Shown piece after piece: positions 25,728 through 33,939 of a DNA stretch of 64,000 bases. The notes under the pieces were generated by a model, which saw only the letters and a program-made list of their open reading frames with translations, had not been told where the DNA came from and made no database searches. A program made the translations under genes and the position numbers. Numbering within the stretch: the first letter of the stretch is position 1; the number at the start of each line of letters is the position of its first letter. Location of the stretch: positions 124,001 through 188,000 of the forward strand of contig JAYQSQ010000001.1 of the NCBI GenBank assembly GCA_038146985.1, given 5' to 3'. The DNA comes from JADHLJ01 sp038146985. GTDB taxonomy: Bacteria > Pseudomonadota > Alphaproteobacteria > Thalassobaculales > Thalassobaculaceae.

Positions 25728-26534
25728 ATGCGGATCGTCGATTCCCACTGCCATCTGGATTTCGAGAGCTTCTCGGAGGATATCGACGCGGTGATCGAGC
25801 GGGCCCGCGCGGCGGGGATCTGCCGGATCGTCACGATCTGCAACAAAGTCAGCGAGTTCGACCGGGTGTTGCCGATCGCCGAGCGGTTCGAGGAGGTGTT
25901 CTGCTCGGTCGGCGTGCATCCCCACGAGGCGGGGCGCGAGGGCGACGTGGCGCTCGAGCGGCTGATCGAGCTGTCGCGCCATCCCAAGGTCGTCGGGATC
26001 GGCGAGTGCGGCCTCGACTACTACTACGACAACTCGCCCGTCGAGGCGCAGAAGGCAAGCTTCCGCACCCATATCGCCGCCGCCCGCGAGACCGGGCTGC
26101 CGCTGATCGTTCACAGCCGGGACGCGGATTCCGACATGGCCGACATGCTGGAGGAGGGCGCGCGGGACGGCACCTATTCGGGCGTTCTGCATTGCTTTAC
26201 CGCCGGCCCCGAACTGGCGGCGCGGGCGGTGGCGATCGGGTTCTACGTCTCGCTTGCCGGGATCATCACCTTCAAGAGCGCCGAGAGCCTGCGCGAGACT
26301 GTGCGGGAGATCCCCATGGACCGGCTGCTGGTGGAAACCGATGCGCCTTTCCTCGCCCCGGTGCCGATGCGCGGCAAGCGTAACGAGCCCGCCTTCACAC
26401 GGCATACCAACCGGGTGCTCGCCGACCTCAGGGAAGTCGGGGAAGTGGAGATGGCCGAGACGACCACCGAAAATTTTCTGCGTCTTTTCACCAAGGTGCC
26501 GCCGCCGGGCCCGGCCGTCGGAAGCGCTATCTGA
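25728..26534 (+). CDS. tatD: TatD-family metal-dependent deoxyribonuclease
   Basis: A 268-residue TIM-barrel hydrolase. The start at 25728 (MRIVDSHCHLDF) places the metal-binding H-x-H at residues 7-9. IGECGLDYYYD (~93-103) holds the bridging Glu, LPLIVHSRDAD and VLHCFTAG the next histidines, and LLVETDAPFLAP the final Asp. TatD proteins are 3'-5' exonucleases active in DNA repair and fragmentation. It lies 22 bases after metG and overlaps the next gene by one base (TGATG). Despite the name it does not belong to the Tat translocase encoded elsewhere in the window. Confidence 0.95.
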   Translation: MRIVDSHCHLDFESFSEDIDAVIERARAAGICRIVTICNKVSEFDRVLPIAERFEEVFCSVGVHPHEAGREGDVALERLIELSRHPKVVGIGECGLDYYYDNSPVEAQKASFRTHIAAARETGLPLIVHSRDADSDMADMLEEGARDGTYSGVLHCFTAGPELAARAVAIGFYVSLAGIITFKSAESLRETVREIPMDRLLVETDAPFLAPVPMRGKRNEPAFTRHTNRVLADLREVGEVEMAETTTENFLRLFTKVPPPGPAVGSAI

Positions 26535-27313
26535 TGCGCGTCACGGTCCTCGGCTGCGGCTCCTCGGTCGGCGTCCCGGTGCTCGGCAACCGGTGGGGGC
26601 GCTGCGATCCGGATAATCCAAGAAACCGCCGGCGCCGCTGTTCGATCCTCGTCGAGAATGACGGTTTCGTGCTGCTGGTGGATGCCTCGCCGGACCTGCG
26701 GGAGCAATTGCTGGACGCGCGGGTCGAGCGGATCGACGCGGTGCTGTTCACCCATGGACATGCGGATCATACCCACGGCGTGGACGACCTGCGGCCGCTA
26801 TACTGGGATAGTGACGGGCCGATCAATATCTACGGCGACCGCGGAACCTTGCGGGAACTGTCGGTCCGGTTCAACTACATGTTCAACCAGGTGCCTGAGA
26901 GCCCGCCGCATTTCCGCCCGCCGCTGCTAGCCAATGAAATCACGCTCGAGGCGTTTGATCTGGGCGGCATGCATATTCAGCCCCTCCTCCAGGATCACGG
27001 CGTCAGCGGCGAAAGCCTCGGCTTCATCTTCGACGGGCGTTTCGCCTATTCCACCGATGTCGCCTTCATGAGTGACGCCGAGCTTGACCGGCTGGCCGGC
27101 ATCGAGTCCTGGATTGTCGATTGCCTGCGCGAGGGGGAGTCCAAGGCGCATTCCCATCTCGCCCGCACCCTGGAATGGATCGAGCGGGTGAGACCGGAGC
27201 GCGCCTATCTCACCCATATGACCACCGATCTCGATTATGCCGAGACGCTGGCCAAGCTGCCGGCGGGCGTCGAGCCGGCCTATGACGGCCTGGTGCTGGA
27301 AGTCGAAGGTTAA
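26534..27313 (+). CDS. MBL-fold metal-dependent hydrolase, PhnP-like
   Basis: A 259-residue metallo-beta-lactamase-fold protein, with VLGCGSSVGVPVLGN (~5-19) and HGHADHTHG at ~75-83. LLQDHGVSGESLGFIFDG (~152-169) and YLTHMTTDLDY (~221-231) provide the remaining metal ligands. PhnP is a cyclic phosphodiesterase; the relatives found after metG-tatD in Alphaproteobacteria are mostly uncharacterised. Translation is coupled to tatD by a TGATG overlap. A role in nucleic-acid or cyclic-phosphate hydrolysis is plausible. Confidence 0.92.
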   Translation: MRVTVLGCGSSVGVPVLGNRWGRCDPDNPRNRRRRCSILVENDGFVLLVDASPDLREQLLDARVERIDAVLFTHGHADHTHGVDDLRPLYWDSDGPINIYGDRGTLRELSVRFNYMFNQVPESPPHFRPPLLANEITLEAFDLGGMHIQPLLQDHGVSGESLGFIFDGRFAYSTDVAFMSDAELDRLAGIESWIVDCLREGESKAHSHLARTLEWIERVRPERAYLTHMTTDLDYAETLAKLPAGVEPAYDGLVLEVEG

Positions 27314-27391
27314 CGCGCCTTCCGCCCTCCATGCTCTTGAGTTTCCCGGCGAAGCGTCGTCTCATGGCGGCGTTGAGCCGGGAGAACAGAG

Positions 27392-29029
27392 ATGAACGCC
27401 AGCACCCAAGCATTCGACTACGCGGCGGCGCGCCGGGACTTCAAGCTGGAGATCCCCGGAAACTTCAACTTCGCCTTCGACGTGGTCGCCAAACGGGCGC
27501 GCGAGGCGGACAAGACCGCGCTGATCGCCATCGACAAGACCGGCCAGAACGTCGTCCGGCATTCCTATTCCGACCTGGACCGGGACTCGAGCCGTTTCGC
27601 CAACGTGCTGCTGGGGCTTGGCGCGGCCAAGGGCGACTTCGCCTTCGTCATGATCCCGCGCCTGCCGGCCTGGTACCATGTGCTGCTGGGTTGCATGAAG
27701 ACCGGCGTGGTGGCGATGCCGGGCACCAACCTGCTGACCGCGAAGGACATTGAATACCGGGTCAACCGATCCAAGGCGAAGCTGCTGATCGTCACGTCCG
27801 AGCATGTGGAGAAGGTCGAGGCGGTGAAAGCCAAGTGCCCGACCCTAGAGCATCTGATCGTCGTCGACGGCAAGGCACCCGGGGGCTGGACATCGATGGA
27901 GGAAGCCTGCGCGACGGCCTCGGACTCGCTCGACCGCGCCTCGGTTCCGGCCACGAAGTCCAGCGATCCGATGCTGATCTACTTCACCTCCGGCACCACC
28001 TCGATGCCGAAGATGGTGGAGCGCGATTTTGCCTATGGCCTTGCCCATACGATCACCCAGAAATACTGGATGACCCTCAACGAGACCGACATCCACTGGA
28101 CCCTGACCGATACCGGCTGGGCCAAGGCGGCGTGGGGCCTGGTGTTCCCGCCGCTGCTGGCGGGCGCGGCAGTCATGCTGTTCGACGGCGAGGGCTTCAA
28201 CGCCCACCAGCACCTCAAGATCATCGAGGATCACAAGGTCACCACCTTCTGCGCGCCGCCCACCGTCTACCGGCTGTTCGCGCAGATGGATGTCTCGGGC
28301 TACGACCTTTCCTCGCTGCGCCATTGCCTCGGCGCCGGAGAGCCGCTCAATCCCGAGGCGATGCGTTCCTGGAAGGCGGCGACCGGCTGCGACATCTATG
28401 ACGGCTATGGCCAGACCGAGACGGTCAATCTGGTGGCCAACTTTCCGGGCATGGAGATCCGCGCTGGGTCCATGGGCCGCCCGGTGCCGGGTCTTGATGT
28501 CTGCGTGGTGGACGAGGACGGCAAGGAGGTGGCCGACGATGTGGTCGGCGACATCGCCGTCAGGATCACGGACCCGTATCCGCTCGGCCTGTTTCCCGGC
28601 TATTTCCAGGACACCGAAGGCACGGCGCGGTCCTTCCGCAACGGCTGGTACTATACCGGCGACACCGCGACCCGCGATGCCGACGGCTATATCTGGTTCG
28701 TCGGGCGCTCCGACGACATCATCTCATCCGCCGGCTACCGGATCAGCCCGTTCGAGGTGGAAAGCGCCCTGATCGAGCATCCAGCGGTCCAGGAATCAGC
28801 CGTGGTCGGCAAGCCCGACGAGATCCGCGGCGAGATCGTCAAGGCCTATGTCATTCTTGCGCCCGGCCATCAGGCCTCGGACGCCCTGACGGTCGAGATC
28901 CAGGATTTCGTGAAGAACATCACCGCGCCCTACAAGTACCCCCGCGAGATCGAGTACCGCGAGGCCTTGCCGAAAACCATTTCCGGTAAGATCCGCCGCG
29001 TGGAACTGCGCGCCGAGGCGAAGGGGTGA
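27392..29029 (+). CDS. Acyl-CoA synthetase, AMP-forming (medium-chain/benzoate-CoA ligase type)
   Basis: A 545-residue adenylating enzyme of the ANL superfamily that activates a carboxylic acid with ATP and CoA. YFTSGTTSMPKMVE (~194-207) is the phosphate-binding loop. DGYGQTE (~336-342) is the A5 motif, WYYTGDTATRDADGYIWFVG (~422-441) holds the ribose-binding Asp, and SGKIRR (~534) has the adenylation Lys. The sequence pattern (ALIAIDKTGQ near the start) is closest to medium-chain and benzoate-type ligases. A strong ribosome site (GGGAGAA) precedes the ATG. It is monocistronic, ending at a perfect hairpin. Confidence 0.93.
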   Translation: MNASTQAFDYAAARRDFKLEIPGNFNFAFDVVAKRAREADKTALIAIDKTGQNVVRHSYSDLDRDSSRFANVLLGLGAAKGDFAFVMIPRLPAWYHVLLGCMKTGVVAMPGTNLLTAKDIEYRVNRSKAKLLIVTSEHVEKVEAVKAKCPTLEHLIVVDGKAPGGWTSMEEACATASDSLDRASVPATKSSDPMLIYFTSGTTSMPKMVERDFAYGLAHTITQKYWMTLNETDIHWTLTDTGWAKAAWGLVFPPLLAGAAVMLFDGEGFNAHQHLKIIEDHKVTTFCAPPTVYRLFAQMDVSGYDLSSLRHCLGAGEPLNPEAMRSWKAATGCDIYDGYGQTETVNLVANFPGMEIRAGSMGRPVPGLDVCVVDEDGKEVADDVVGDIAVRITDPYPLGLFPGYFQDTEGTARSFRNGWYYTGDTATRDADGYIWFVGRSDDIISSAGYRISPFEVESALIEHPAVQESAVVGKPDEIRGEIVKAYVILAPGHQASDALTVEIQDFVKNITAPYKYPREIEYREALPKTISGKIRRVELRAEAKG

Positions 29030-29073
29030 GGTGGGGCTGACGCCGGATTCCTGGAAACGGTTGCCCGAAACGA

Positions 29074-29101
29074 CAATCGGCGGCCCGGGGGCCGCCGATT
29101 G
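29074..29101. terminator. Bidirectional terminator-like hairpin
   Basis: CAATCGGCGGCCC at 29074-29086 and its exact reverse complement at 29089-29101 form a 13-pair stem with only two bases between them. It lies between the ends of two convergent genes (29029 and 29122). A T-run is lacking on either side, so it may be a weak or Rho-assisted terminator. Confidence 0.7.
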
Positions 29102-29121
29102 CTCGGGGACTGGACGTGGGG

Positions 29122-29748
29122 TTAGGCCACCCGGCGCGGCGACATGAACCACGAACTCACGTGGTTGCTGTTGACCGGCATGACGACCTTGCGGGTCTTG
29201 GCGGTCGGACGGGTTTCGGCCGATGCCACCGCGTCTTGCACGGAAGCCGGGCTGTCGACACGCCCGCCGCGAATTTCCTTGGCCAGCGTCTCGACGTCAT
29301 GCCGGCTGAGGCCGATATCGGCGAGCTGGGCGTCGGTCAGCCGGAGCAGGGCGGCGCGGGTCTGCTGGGCCGTGTACCAGTTCTTGACGGCCTTGGCGAA
29401 AGCCGAGAACCCACGGGCGATGAAGCCCGGTTTGGATTCGGCCACATAGGCGTCGATGTCGGAACGCTCGAGGCCGATGTCCCGCAGCAGCCGGCTGTCG
29501 AGATCGGCAAGCGCCCGGCGGGTCGCCCGCTTGCGGTACCATTCGGTAACGGTTTCGAAAGCGGCCTTGCAGCCTGCAACGGTCTTCTCGGCGAGATAGC
29601 GGTTCCGGGCGGCGCGGCTCTCCGCGACCATCCGCATGACCTTCACGTCGCTCGGGAAATCGACGGAGGTCATCTGGGTGTTCGCGGGAGTGGCGGGGGC
29701 TCCGGAGAAAGCGAAGCTCTCGGTATCGATGGAAGTGATGGTTTTCAT
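29122..29748 (-). CDS. Protein with two DUF1127 domains
   Basis: A 208-residue protein. DUF1127 is an Arg-rich helical domain of ~40 residues, usually found alone in proteins of 50-90 residues; small alphaproteobacterial members bind RNA or influence phosphate/carbon responses. Here it occurs twice: YRKRATRRALADLDSRLLRD then IGLERSDID (~69-100) and YTAQQTRAALLRLTDAQLAD then IGLSRHDVE (~125-156). The ATG at 29748 follows GGAGGGG. The upstream in-frame codons look non-coding. The C-terminal tail is rich in Thr, Val and Arg and without known motifs. Confidence 0.85.
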   Translation of the reverse strand: MKTITSIDTESFAFSGAPATPANTQMTSVDFPSDVKVMRMVAESRAARNRYLAEKTVAGCKAAFETVTEWYRKRATRRALADLDSRLLRDIGLERSDIDAYVAESKPGFIARGFSAFAKAVKNWYTAQQTRAALLRLTDAQLADIGLSRHDVETLAKEIRGGRVDSPASVQDAVASAETRPTAKTRKVVMPVNSNHVSSWFMSPRRVA

Positions 29749-30135
29749 GTCTGACCCCTCCTCAGGGTCTTTCGTGGTGTTGCCCGCCCCGGTTCTGGGG
29801 TGGATTTCTTGAAAAAGCGGTGTCGGTGTCTTGATTGATCGGAAAATGGACCTTTGATTTCGTTTTAGTAGCGGCGCTATTGCACGCCAGCGATGCGCTG
29901 AACGCATGGCAGACGGCTGACTCCCGCGAAAACCGGGGCCTTGCTGGTCAGCCGGGCTAAGGGAAGGTGGTTCCGGGGCTCGGCGTCGCTTGCTCCATGC
30001 ATGGGCGCGCGAGGCAGCCCTGCGCCGGATGCATGGCTGGAGAAGCCGTCATCGGTCTTGTCCAGGCGCGAGTGACCGGCCTATCGTCGCGAGGCTCGGA
30101 ATCTCGGCGTTCCGGAAGTCTTGAAGGAGGGTACC
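29749..30135. other. Divergent intergenic region
   Basis: About 390 bases between the DUF1127 gene and the aminopeptidase gene. An imperfect long hairpin is present: CCATGCAT at 29995-30002 and ATGCATGG at 30029-30036. Promoters for both genes are expected here, but no clear consensus is seen. No coding frame with genome-like codon use was found. Confidence 0.5.
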
Positions 30136-32172
30136 GTGAACCATGCGTCGCCCAGCGAGGGCCGGAGCGCGGAGATGGCGGAACGGTTGGCGAAGATCGG
30201 CGTCGCGATCGACGGGGCCGCCTTGCTTGACCTGATCGACGGGGTCAATGCCTCGCCGCTGGATCCGGATGACGAGAGCTGGATGGTGCTCGTCGCCGAA
30301 ACCCTGGCGCCGGACGTCAAACAGGATCTGCGTGGCCTGCGCGATGCGCGCCGGACCGAAATACAGACGCTGACCGGCGCTCCCGCAACCGACGCGGCCG
30401 GCCGTCTGGAACGGCTGCGCGCTGTCCTGGCGGACCGGGGAGTCGACGGCCTGATCCTGCCCCGGGCGGACGAGCATCAGGGCGAATACCTCCCGCCGCG
30501 TGCCGAGCGGCTCGCCTGGTTGACCGGTTTCACGGGCTCGGCCGGCGTGGTGGTGGTGCTGAAGGACGAAGCGGCGGTGTTCACCGACGGCCGCTATACG
30601 CTGGCGGTCAGGGAGCAGGTCGACCCGTCGCTTTACGAAACCCGGCACGTCATTTCCGATCCCCCGGCGAAATGGATCGAGGACTCTTTGCCCAAGGGCG
30701 GCCGGTTAGGCTTCGACCCATGGCTGCATACCCTGGAGGGGGTCGAGCGGCTCCGCAAATCCGTTGAGAAGGCCGGCGGAAGCCTGGTCGCCCTGGAGAC
30801 GAACCCGATTGACGAGATCTGGGCGGATCAGCCGCCGGCGCCGGTCACGCCCGTGGTCCCGCACCGAACCGAGTTCGCCGGCCGGTCCATCGCCGACAAG
30901 CGGATCGCCATCGCCGAGGCGATCGCCAAGGACGGCCATGACGCGGTGGTGTTGTCCTCGCCGGAATCCATTGCCTGGCTTCTGAACATTCGCGGCGGAG
31001 ACGTGCCGAGGACACCGCTGCCGCTGTCCTTCGCGATCCTGAACCGCGAGGCGGCGGTGGATCTCTATATCGACGAGCGCAAGATGACCCGAGAGACGCT
31101 GGAGCATTTGGGGAACGCGGTGACCGTGCGCCCGCGCGAGGCCCTGGGTCCGGCGATCGACGTGCTGATTTCCGACGGGGTCGCGCTGCGAGTCGATCCG
31201 TCCTCCAGCCCGTCCTGGATCGCCCGTCGGATCGAGGCCGCGGGCGGCATCGTTGCCCGGGGCGAAGATCCCGTCGTGCTGCCCCGGGCGCTGAAGAACC
31301 GGATCGAGCTTGCCGGCACCCGCGCCGCGCATATCCGCGACGGCGTAGCGATGGTCCGCTTCCTGCACTGGCTGGCTCAGGAGGCGCCGGGCGGCGGGGT
31401 CGACGAGATGAGGGCGGCCGACCGGCTGCGGGCATTCCGGGCCGAAGGCCGGCTGTTCAAGGATCTCAGTTTCGACACGATCTCCGGCGCCGGCCCCAAC
31501 GGCGCCATCGTGCACTACCGGGTAACGCCCGAAAGCAACCGGACGATCCGGCCCGGCGACCTCTATCTCGTGGATTCCGGCGCCCAGTATCTCGATGGGA
31601 CGACCGATATCACCCGCACCATCGGCATCGGCGATACCTCGGCCGAGGCACGGGACCGGTTCACCCGTGTGTTGAAAGGCCACATCGCGATTGCCACCGC
31701 GCGCTTTCCGGTGGGCGCGACCGGGGCGCAGCTCGATCCTCTGGCCCGGTCGCCGCTATGGCGCGCCGGCCTGGATTTCGATCACGGCACGGGTCATGGC
31801 GTCGGTTCCTATCTCGGGGTGCACGAGGGGCCGCAACGGATTTCCAAGGCGGCCGGCCCGGTCGCCCTCAAGCCGGGCATGATCATCTCCAACGAGCCGG
31901 GATACTACAAGGAGGGTGCCTACGGCATCCGGCTGGAGAATCTGGTGGTCGTCCAGGAGGAGAAAATCGATGGCGGCGACCGTGACATGCTCGGTTTCGA
32001 GACCATCACGCTCGCACCCTTCGACCGCTCGATGATCGTGGCTAAACTGCTCGATGCGGACGAGACCGCCTGGCTTGACGGTTATCACCGCTGGGTGCGA
32101 GATACGCTGACGCCGCTGCTTGAGCCGGAGGTTGCCGCCTGGCTGGCCGAGGCGACCGCCGAAATCGGCTGA
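30136..32172 (+). CDS. Xaa-Pro aminopeptidase (M24B family) with N-terminal extension
   Basis: Cytosolic metallopeptidase removing an N-terminal residue linked to proline. The 678-residue product is a three-domain form like eukaryotic aminopeptidase P1. The creatinase-type domains begin at RLERLRAVLADRGVDGLILP and ADEHQGEYLPP (~90-120). The dinuclear metal ligands are in YLVDSGAQYLDGTTDITRT, GHGVG, SNEPGYY and GIRLENL. I start at GTG 30136, preceded by GGAGGG; other start codons lie 15 bases upstream and 39 bases downstream. About 85 residues precede the usual family start, with no recognisable motif. The enoyl-CoA hydratase gene follows 39 bases later. Confidence 0.92.
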   Translation: MNHASPSEGRSAEMAERLAKIGVAIDGAALLDLIDGVNASPLDPDDESWMVLVAETLAPDVKQDLRGLRDARRTEIQTLTGAPATDAAGRLERLRAVLADRGVDGLILPRADEHQGEYLPPRAERLAWLTGFTGSAGVVVVLKDEAAVFTDGRYTLAVREQVDPSLYETRHVISDPPAKWIEDSLPKGGRLGFDPWLHTLEGVERLRKSVEKAGGSLVALETNPIDEIWADQPPAPVTPVVPHRTEFAGRSIADKRIAIAEAIAKDGHDAVVLSSPESIAWLLNIRGGDVPRTPLPLSFAILNREAAVDLYIDERKMTRETLEHLGNAVTVRPREALGPAIDVLISDGVALRVDPSSSPSWIARRIEAAGGIVARGEDPVVLPRALKNRIELAGTRAAHIRDGVAMVRFLHWLAQEAPGGGVDEMRAADRLRAFRAEGRLFKDLSFDTISGAGPNGAIVHYRVTPESNRTIRPGDLYLVDSGAQYLDGTTDITRTIGIGDTSAEARDRFTRVLKGHIAIATARFPVGATGAQLDPLARSPLWRAGLDFDHGTGHGVGSYLGVHEGPQRISKAAGPVALKPGMIISNEPGYYKEGAYGIRLENLVVVQEEKIDGGDRDMLGFETITLAPFDRSMIVAKLLDADETAWLDGYHRWVRDTLTPLLEPEVAAWLAEATAEIG

Positions 32173-32211
32173 TCGACGGCCCGCGCCGCCCCCGCAATCC
32201 AGGAGAGACAG

Positions 32212-33000
32212 ATGGACTACAAGACGCTGCTTTACGAGGTCGATGACGGGCTGGCCAAGATCACCTTCAACCGCCCCGAAGCCGGTCACACCATCAACCG
32301 GGAGTTCGCGCACGAATTCATGGCCGTCTGCATCCAGGCGACGACCGATCCGGCGGTGCGCTGCATCCTCATCGGCGCGACCGGCAAGGCCTATGGGTTC
32401 GGCGGGGATCTGAAGTTCTTCGCCTCGGAAGCCGATACCATCGAGGCCACCCTGACCGAACTGACGGCGGTGCTGCACCAGGGAATCCAGCGCCTGCACC
32501 ACGGCAAGGCGCCGGTCATCATCGCGGTGAACGGCATGGCCGCCGGCGGCGGCTTCAGCATGGCGCTGTTCGCCGATATCGTGATCGCCGGAAAGTCCGC
32601 GAAATTCGTCTCCGCCTATACCAATGCCGGTCTCTCGCCGGACGGCAGTTCGTCCTACTATCTGCCCCGGGTCGTCGGCCTGCGCCGCGCCCAGGAACTG
32701 ATGCTGACCAACCGGATGCTGAGCGCCGAGGAAGCCCTCGACTGGGGCCTGATCACCATGGTCGTCGACGACGACGCGTTGGCCGGCGAGGCCGAGAAGC
32801 TGGGCCGCAAGCTCGCCGCCGGGCCGACGAATGCCTATGGCGCGGTCAAGCGGCTGCTCTCGCAGACCTTCGAGCAGTCGCTGGAGGTGCAGCTGGACAT
32901 CGAGTCCCGCTTCATCGCCGCGAATGGCGCGAGCGAGGACGGGCGCGAGGGGCTGGACGCCTTCCTGCACAAGCGCAGGCCGACCTTCAAGGGGAGGTAG
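32212..33000 (+). CDS. Enoyl-CoA hydratase/isomerase family protein
   Basis: A 262-residue crotonase-fold protein. The oxyanion-hole segments are KAYGFGGDLKFF (~59-70) and NGMAAGGGFSMALFADIVIA (~106-125). At the catalytic positions AYTNAGLSPDGSSSYYLPR (~135-153) has Asp in the second site but lacks the first hydratase Glu, suggesting isomerase or thioester-hydrolase-like chemistry. A good ribosome site (AGGAGAG) precedes the ATG. The haloalkane dehalogenase gene begins five bases after its stop, so the two are co-transcribed and may serve the same catabolic route. Confidence 0.9.
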   Translation: MDYKTLLYEVDDGLAKITFNRPEAGHTINREFAHEFMAVCIQATTDPAVRCILIGATGKAYGFGGDLKFFASEADTIEATLTELTAVLHQGIQRLHHGKAPVIIAVNGMAAGGGFSMALFADIVIAGKSAKFVSAYTNAGLSPDGSSSYYLPRVVGLRRAQELMLTNRMLSAEEALDWGLITMVVDDDALAGEAEKLGRKLAAGPTNAYGAVKRLLSQTFEQSLEVQLDIESRFIAANGASEDGREGLDAFLHKRRPTFKGR

Positions 33001-33004
33001 GCCG

Positions 33005-33889
33005 GTGAGCGACATCTCGGCGGCGGAGCCGGAGAAACGCTTCGTCGAGGTCAAGGGCAAGCGGATGGCCTATGTCGAGCTCGGCAAGGGCGATCCGATC
33101 GTCTTTTTGCACGGCAACCCGACCTCGTCCTATCTCTGGCGCAACGTCATGCCGCATATGGAGGGCCAGGGCCGGTGTCTAGCGCCGGACCTGATCGGCA
33201 TGGGCGACAGCGACAAGCTGGAGAATTCCGGACCCGATCGTTACCGCTTCATCGAGCATCGCGAGTATCTCGACGCCTGCCTTCAGGCCCTGGGGGTCGG
33301 CGGCAACGTGACCCTGGTCGTGCATGACTGGGGATCGGCGCTGGGTTTCGACTGGGCGCGGCGCCATCCCGACCGCATCAAGGCCATCGCTTATATGGAG
33401 GCGGTGGTCCGGCCGATGGCATGGGACGAGTTCAACCAGCAGGCCCGCCCGGTCTTCGAGGGGTTCCGTTCGGCCAATGGCGAGACGATGGTGCTGGAGA
33501 AGAACATTTTCGTCGAACGGGTTCTGCCGGGCTCCGTCCTGCGCGGGCTCACCGATGCCGAGATGGCGGTCTATCGCCGGCCCTTCGCCGAACCGGGGGA
33601 GGGCAGGCGTCCGACCCTGACCTGGCCGCGCCAGATTCCGCTGGGCGGCGAGCCCGAGGACGTGGTCGCCATCGCCGATGACTACGCGGCTTTTCTCGTG
33701 GGCTCGGATATTCCGAAGCTGTTCATCAATGCCGAGCCCGGGGCGATCCTGATCGGGGCCCAGCGCGCGTTTTGCCGGTCATGGCCGAACCAGCGCGAGG
33801 TGACGGTCCGGGGTGCGCATTTCATCCAGGAGGACAGCCCGCACGAGATCGGCGCCGCCATCTCGGAATGGCTGGCGGATCTTGGCTGA
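33005..33889 (+). CDS. Haloalkane dehalogenase, HLD-II (LinB-like)
   Basis: Alpha/beta-hydrolase splitting carbon-halogen bonds to an alcohol, halide and proton. The 294-residue product starts at GTG 33005 after GGGGAGG. From memory of LinB of Sphingobium, the full active site is conserved with identical numbering: nucleophile Asp108 (VVHDWG), halide-stabilising Asn38 (LHGNPT) and Trp109, acid Glu132 (AYMEAV), base His272 (GAHFIQEDSP). Long stretches such as PTSSYLWRN, LIGMGDSDKL and FINAEPGA are also shared. Tunnel-lining position 177, Leu in LinB, is Ser here, so the substrate range may differ. It is co-transcribed with the enoyl-CoA hydratase gene. Confidence 0.93.
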   Translation: MSDISAAEPEKRFVEVKGKRMAYVELGKGDPIVFLHGNPTSSYLWRNVMPHMEGQGRCLAPDLIGMGDSDKLENSGPDRYRFIEHREYLDACLQALGVGGNVTLVVHDWGSALGFDWARRHPDRIKAIAYMEAVVRPMAWDEFNQQARPVFEGFRSANGETMVLEKNIFVERVLPGSVLRGLTDAEMAVYRRPFAEPGEGRRPTLTWPRQIPLGGEPEDVVAIADDYAAFLVGSDIPKLFINAEPGAILIGAQRAFCRSWPNQREVTVRGAHFIQEDSPHEIGAAISEWLADLG

Positions 33890-33939
33890 CGCATCGCGGT
33901 CAGGCGATTTAGGCCCCAATGCGATAGGACGGTGAGCCG

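Noticed and set aside
21806..25987. Minus-strand frames of 769 and 608 codons
   Set aside because: Antisense to the enolase-superfamily/FAD-oxidase pair and to metG; composition is His/Arg/Asp-rich with no motif.
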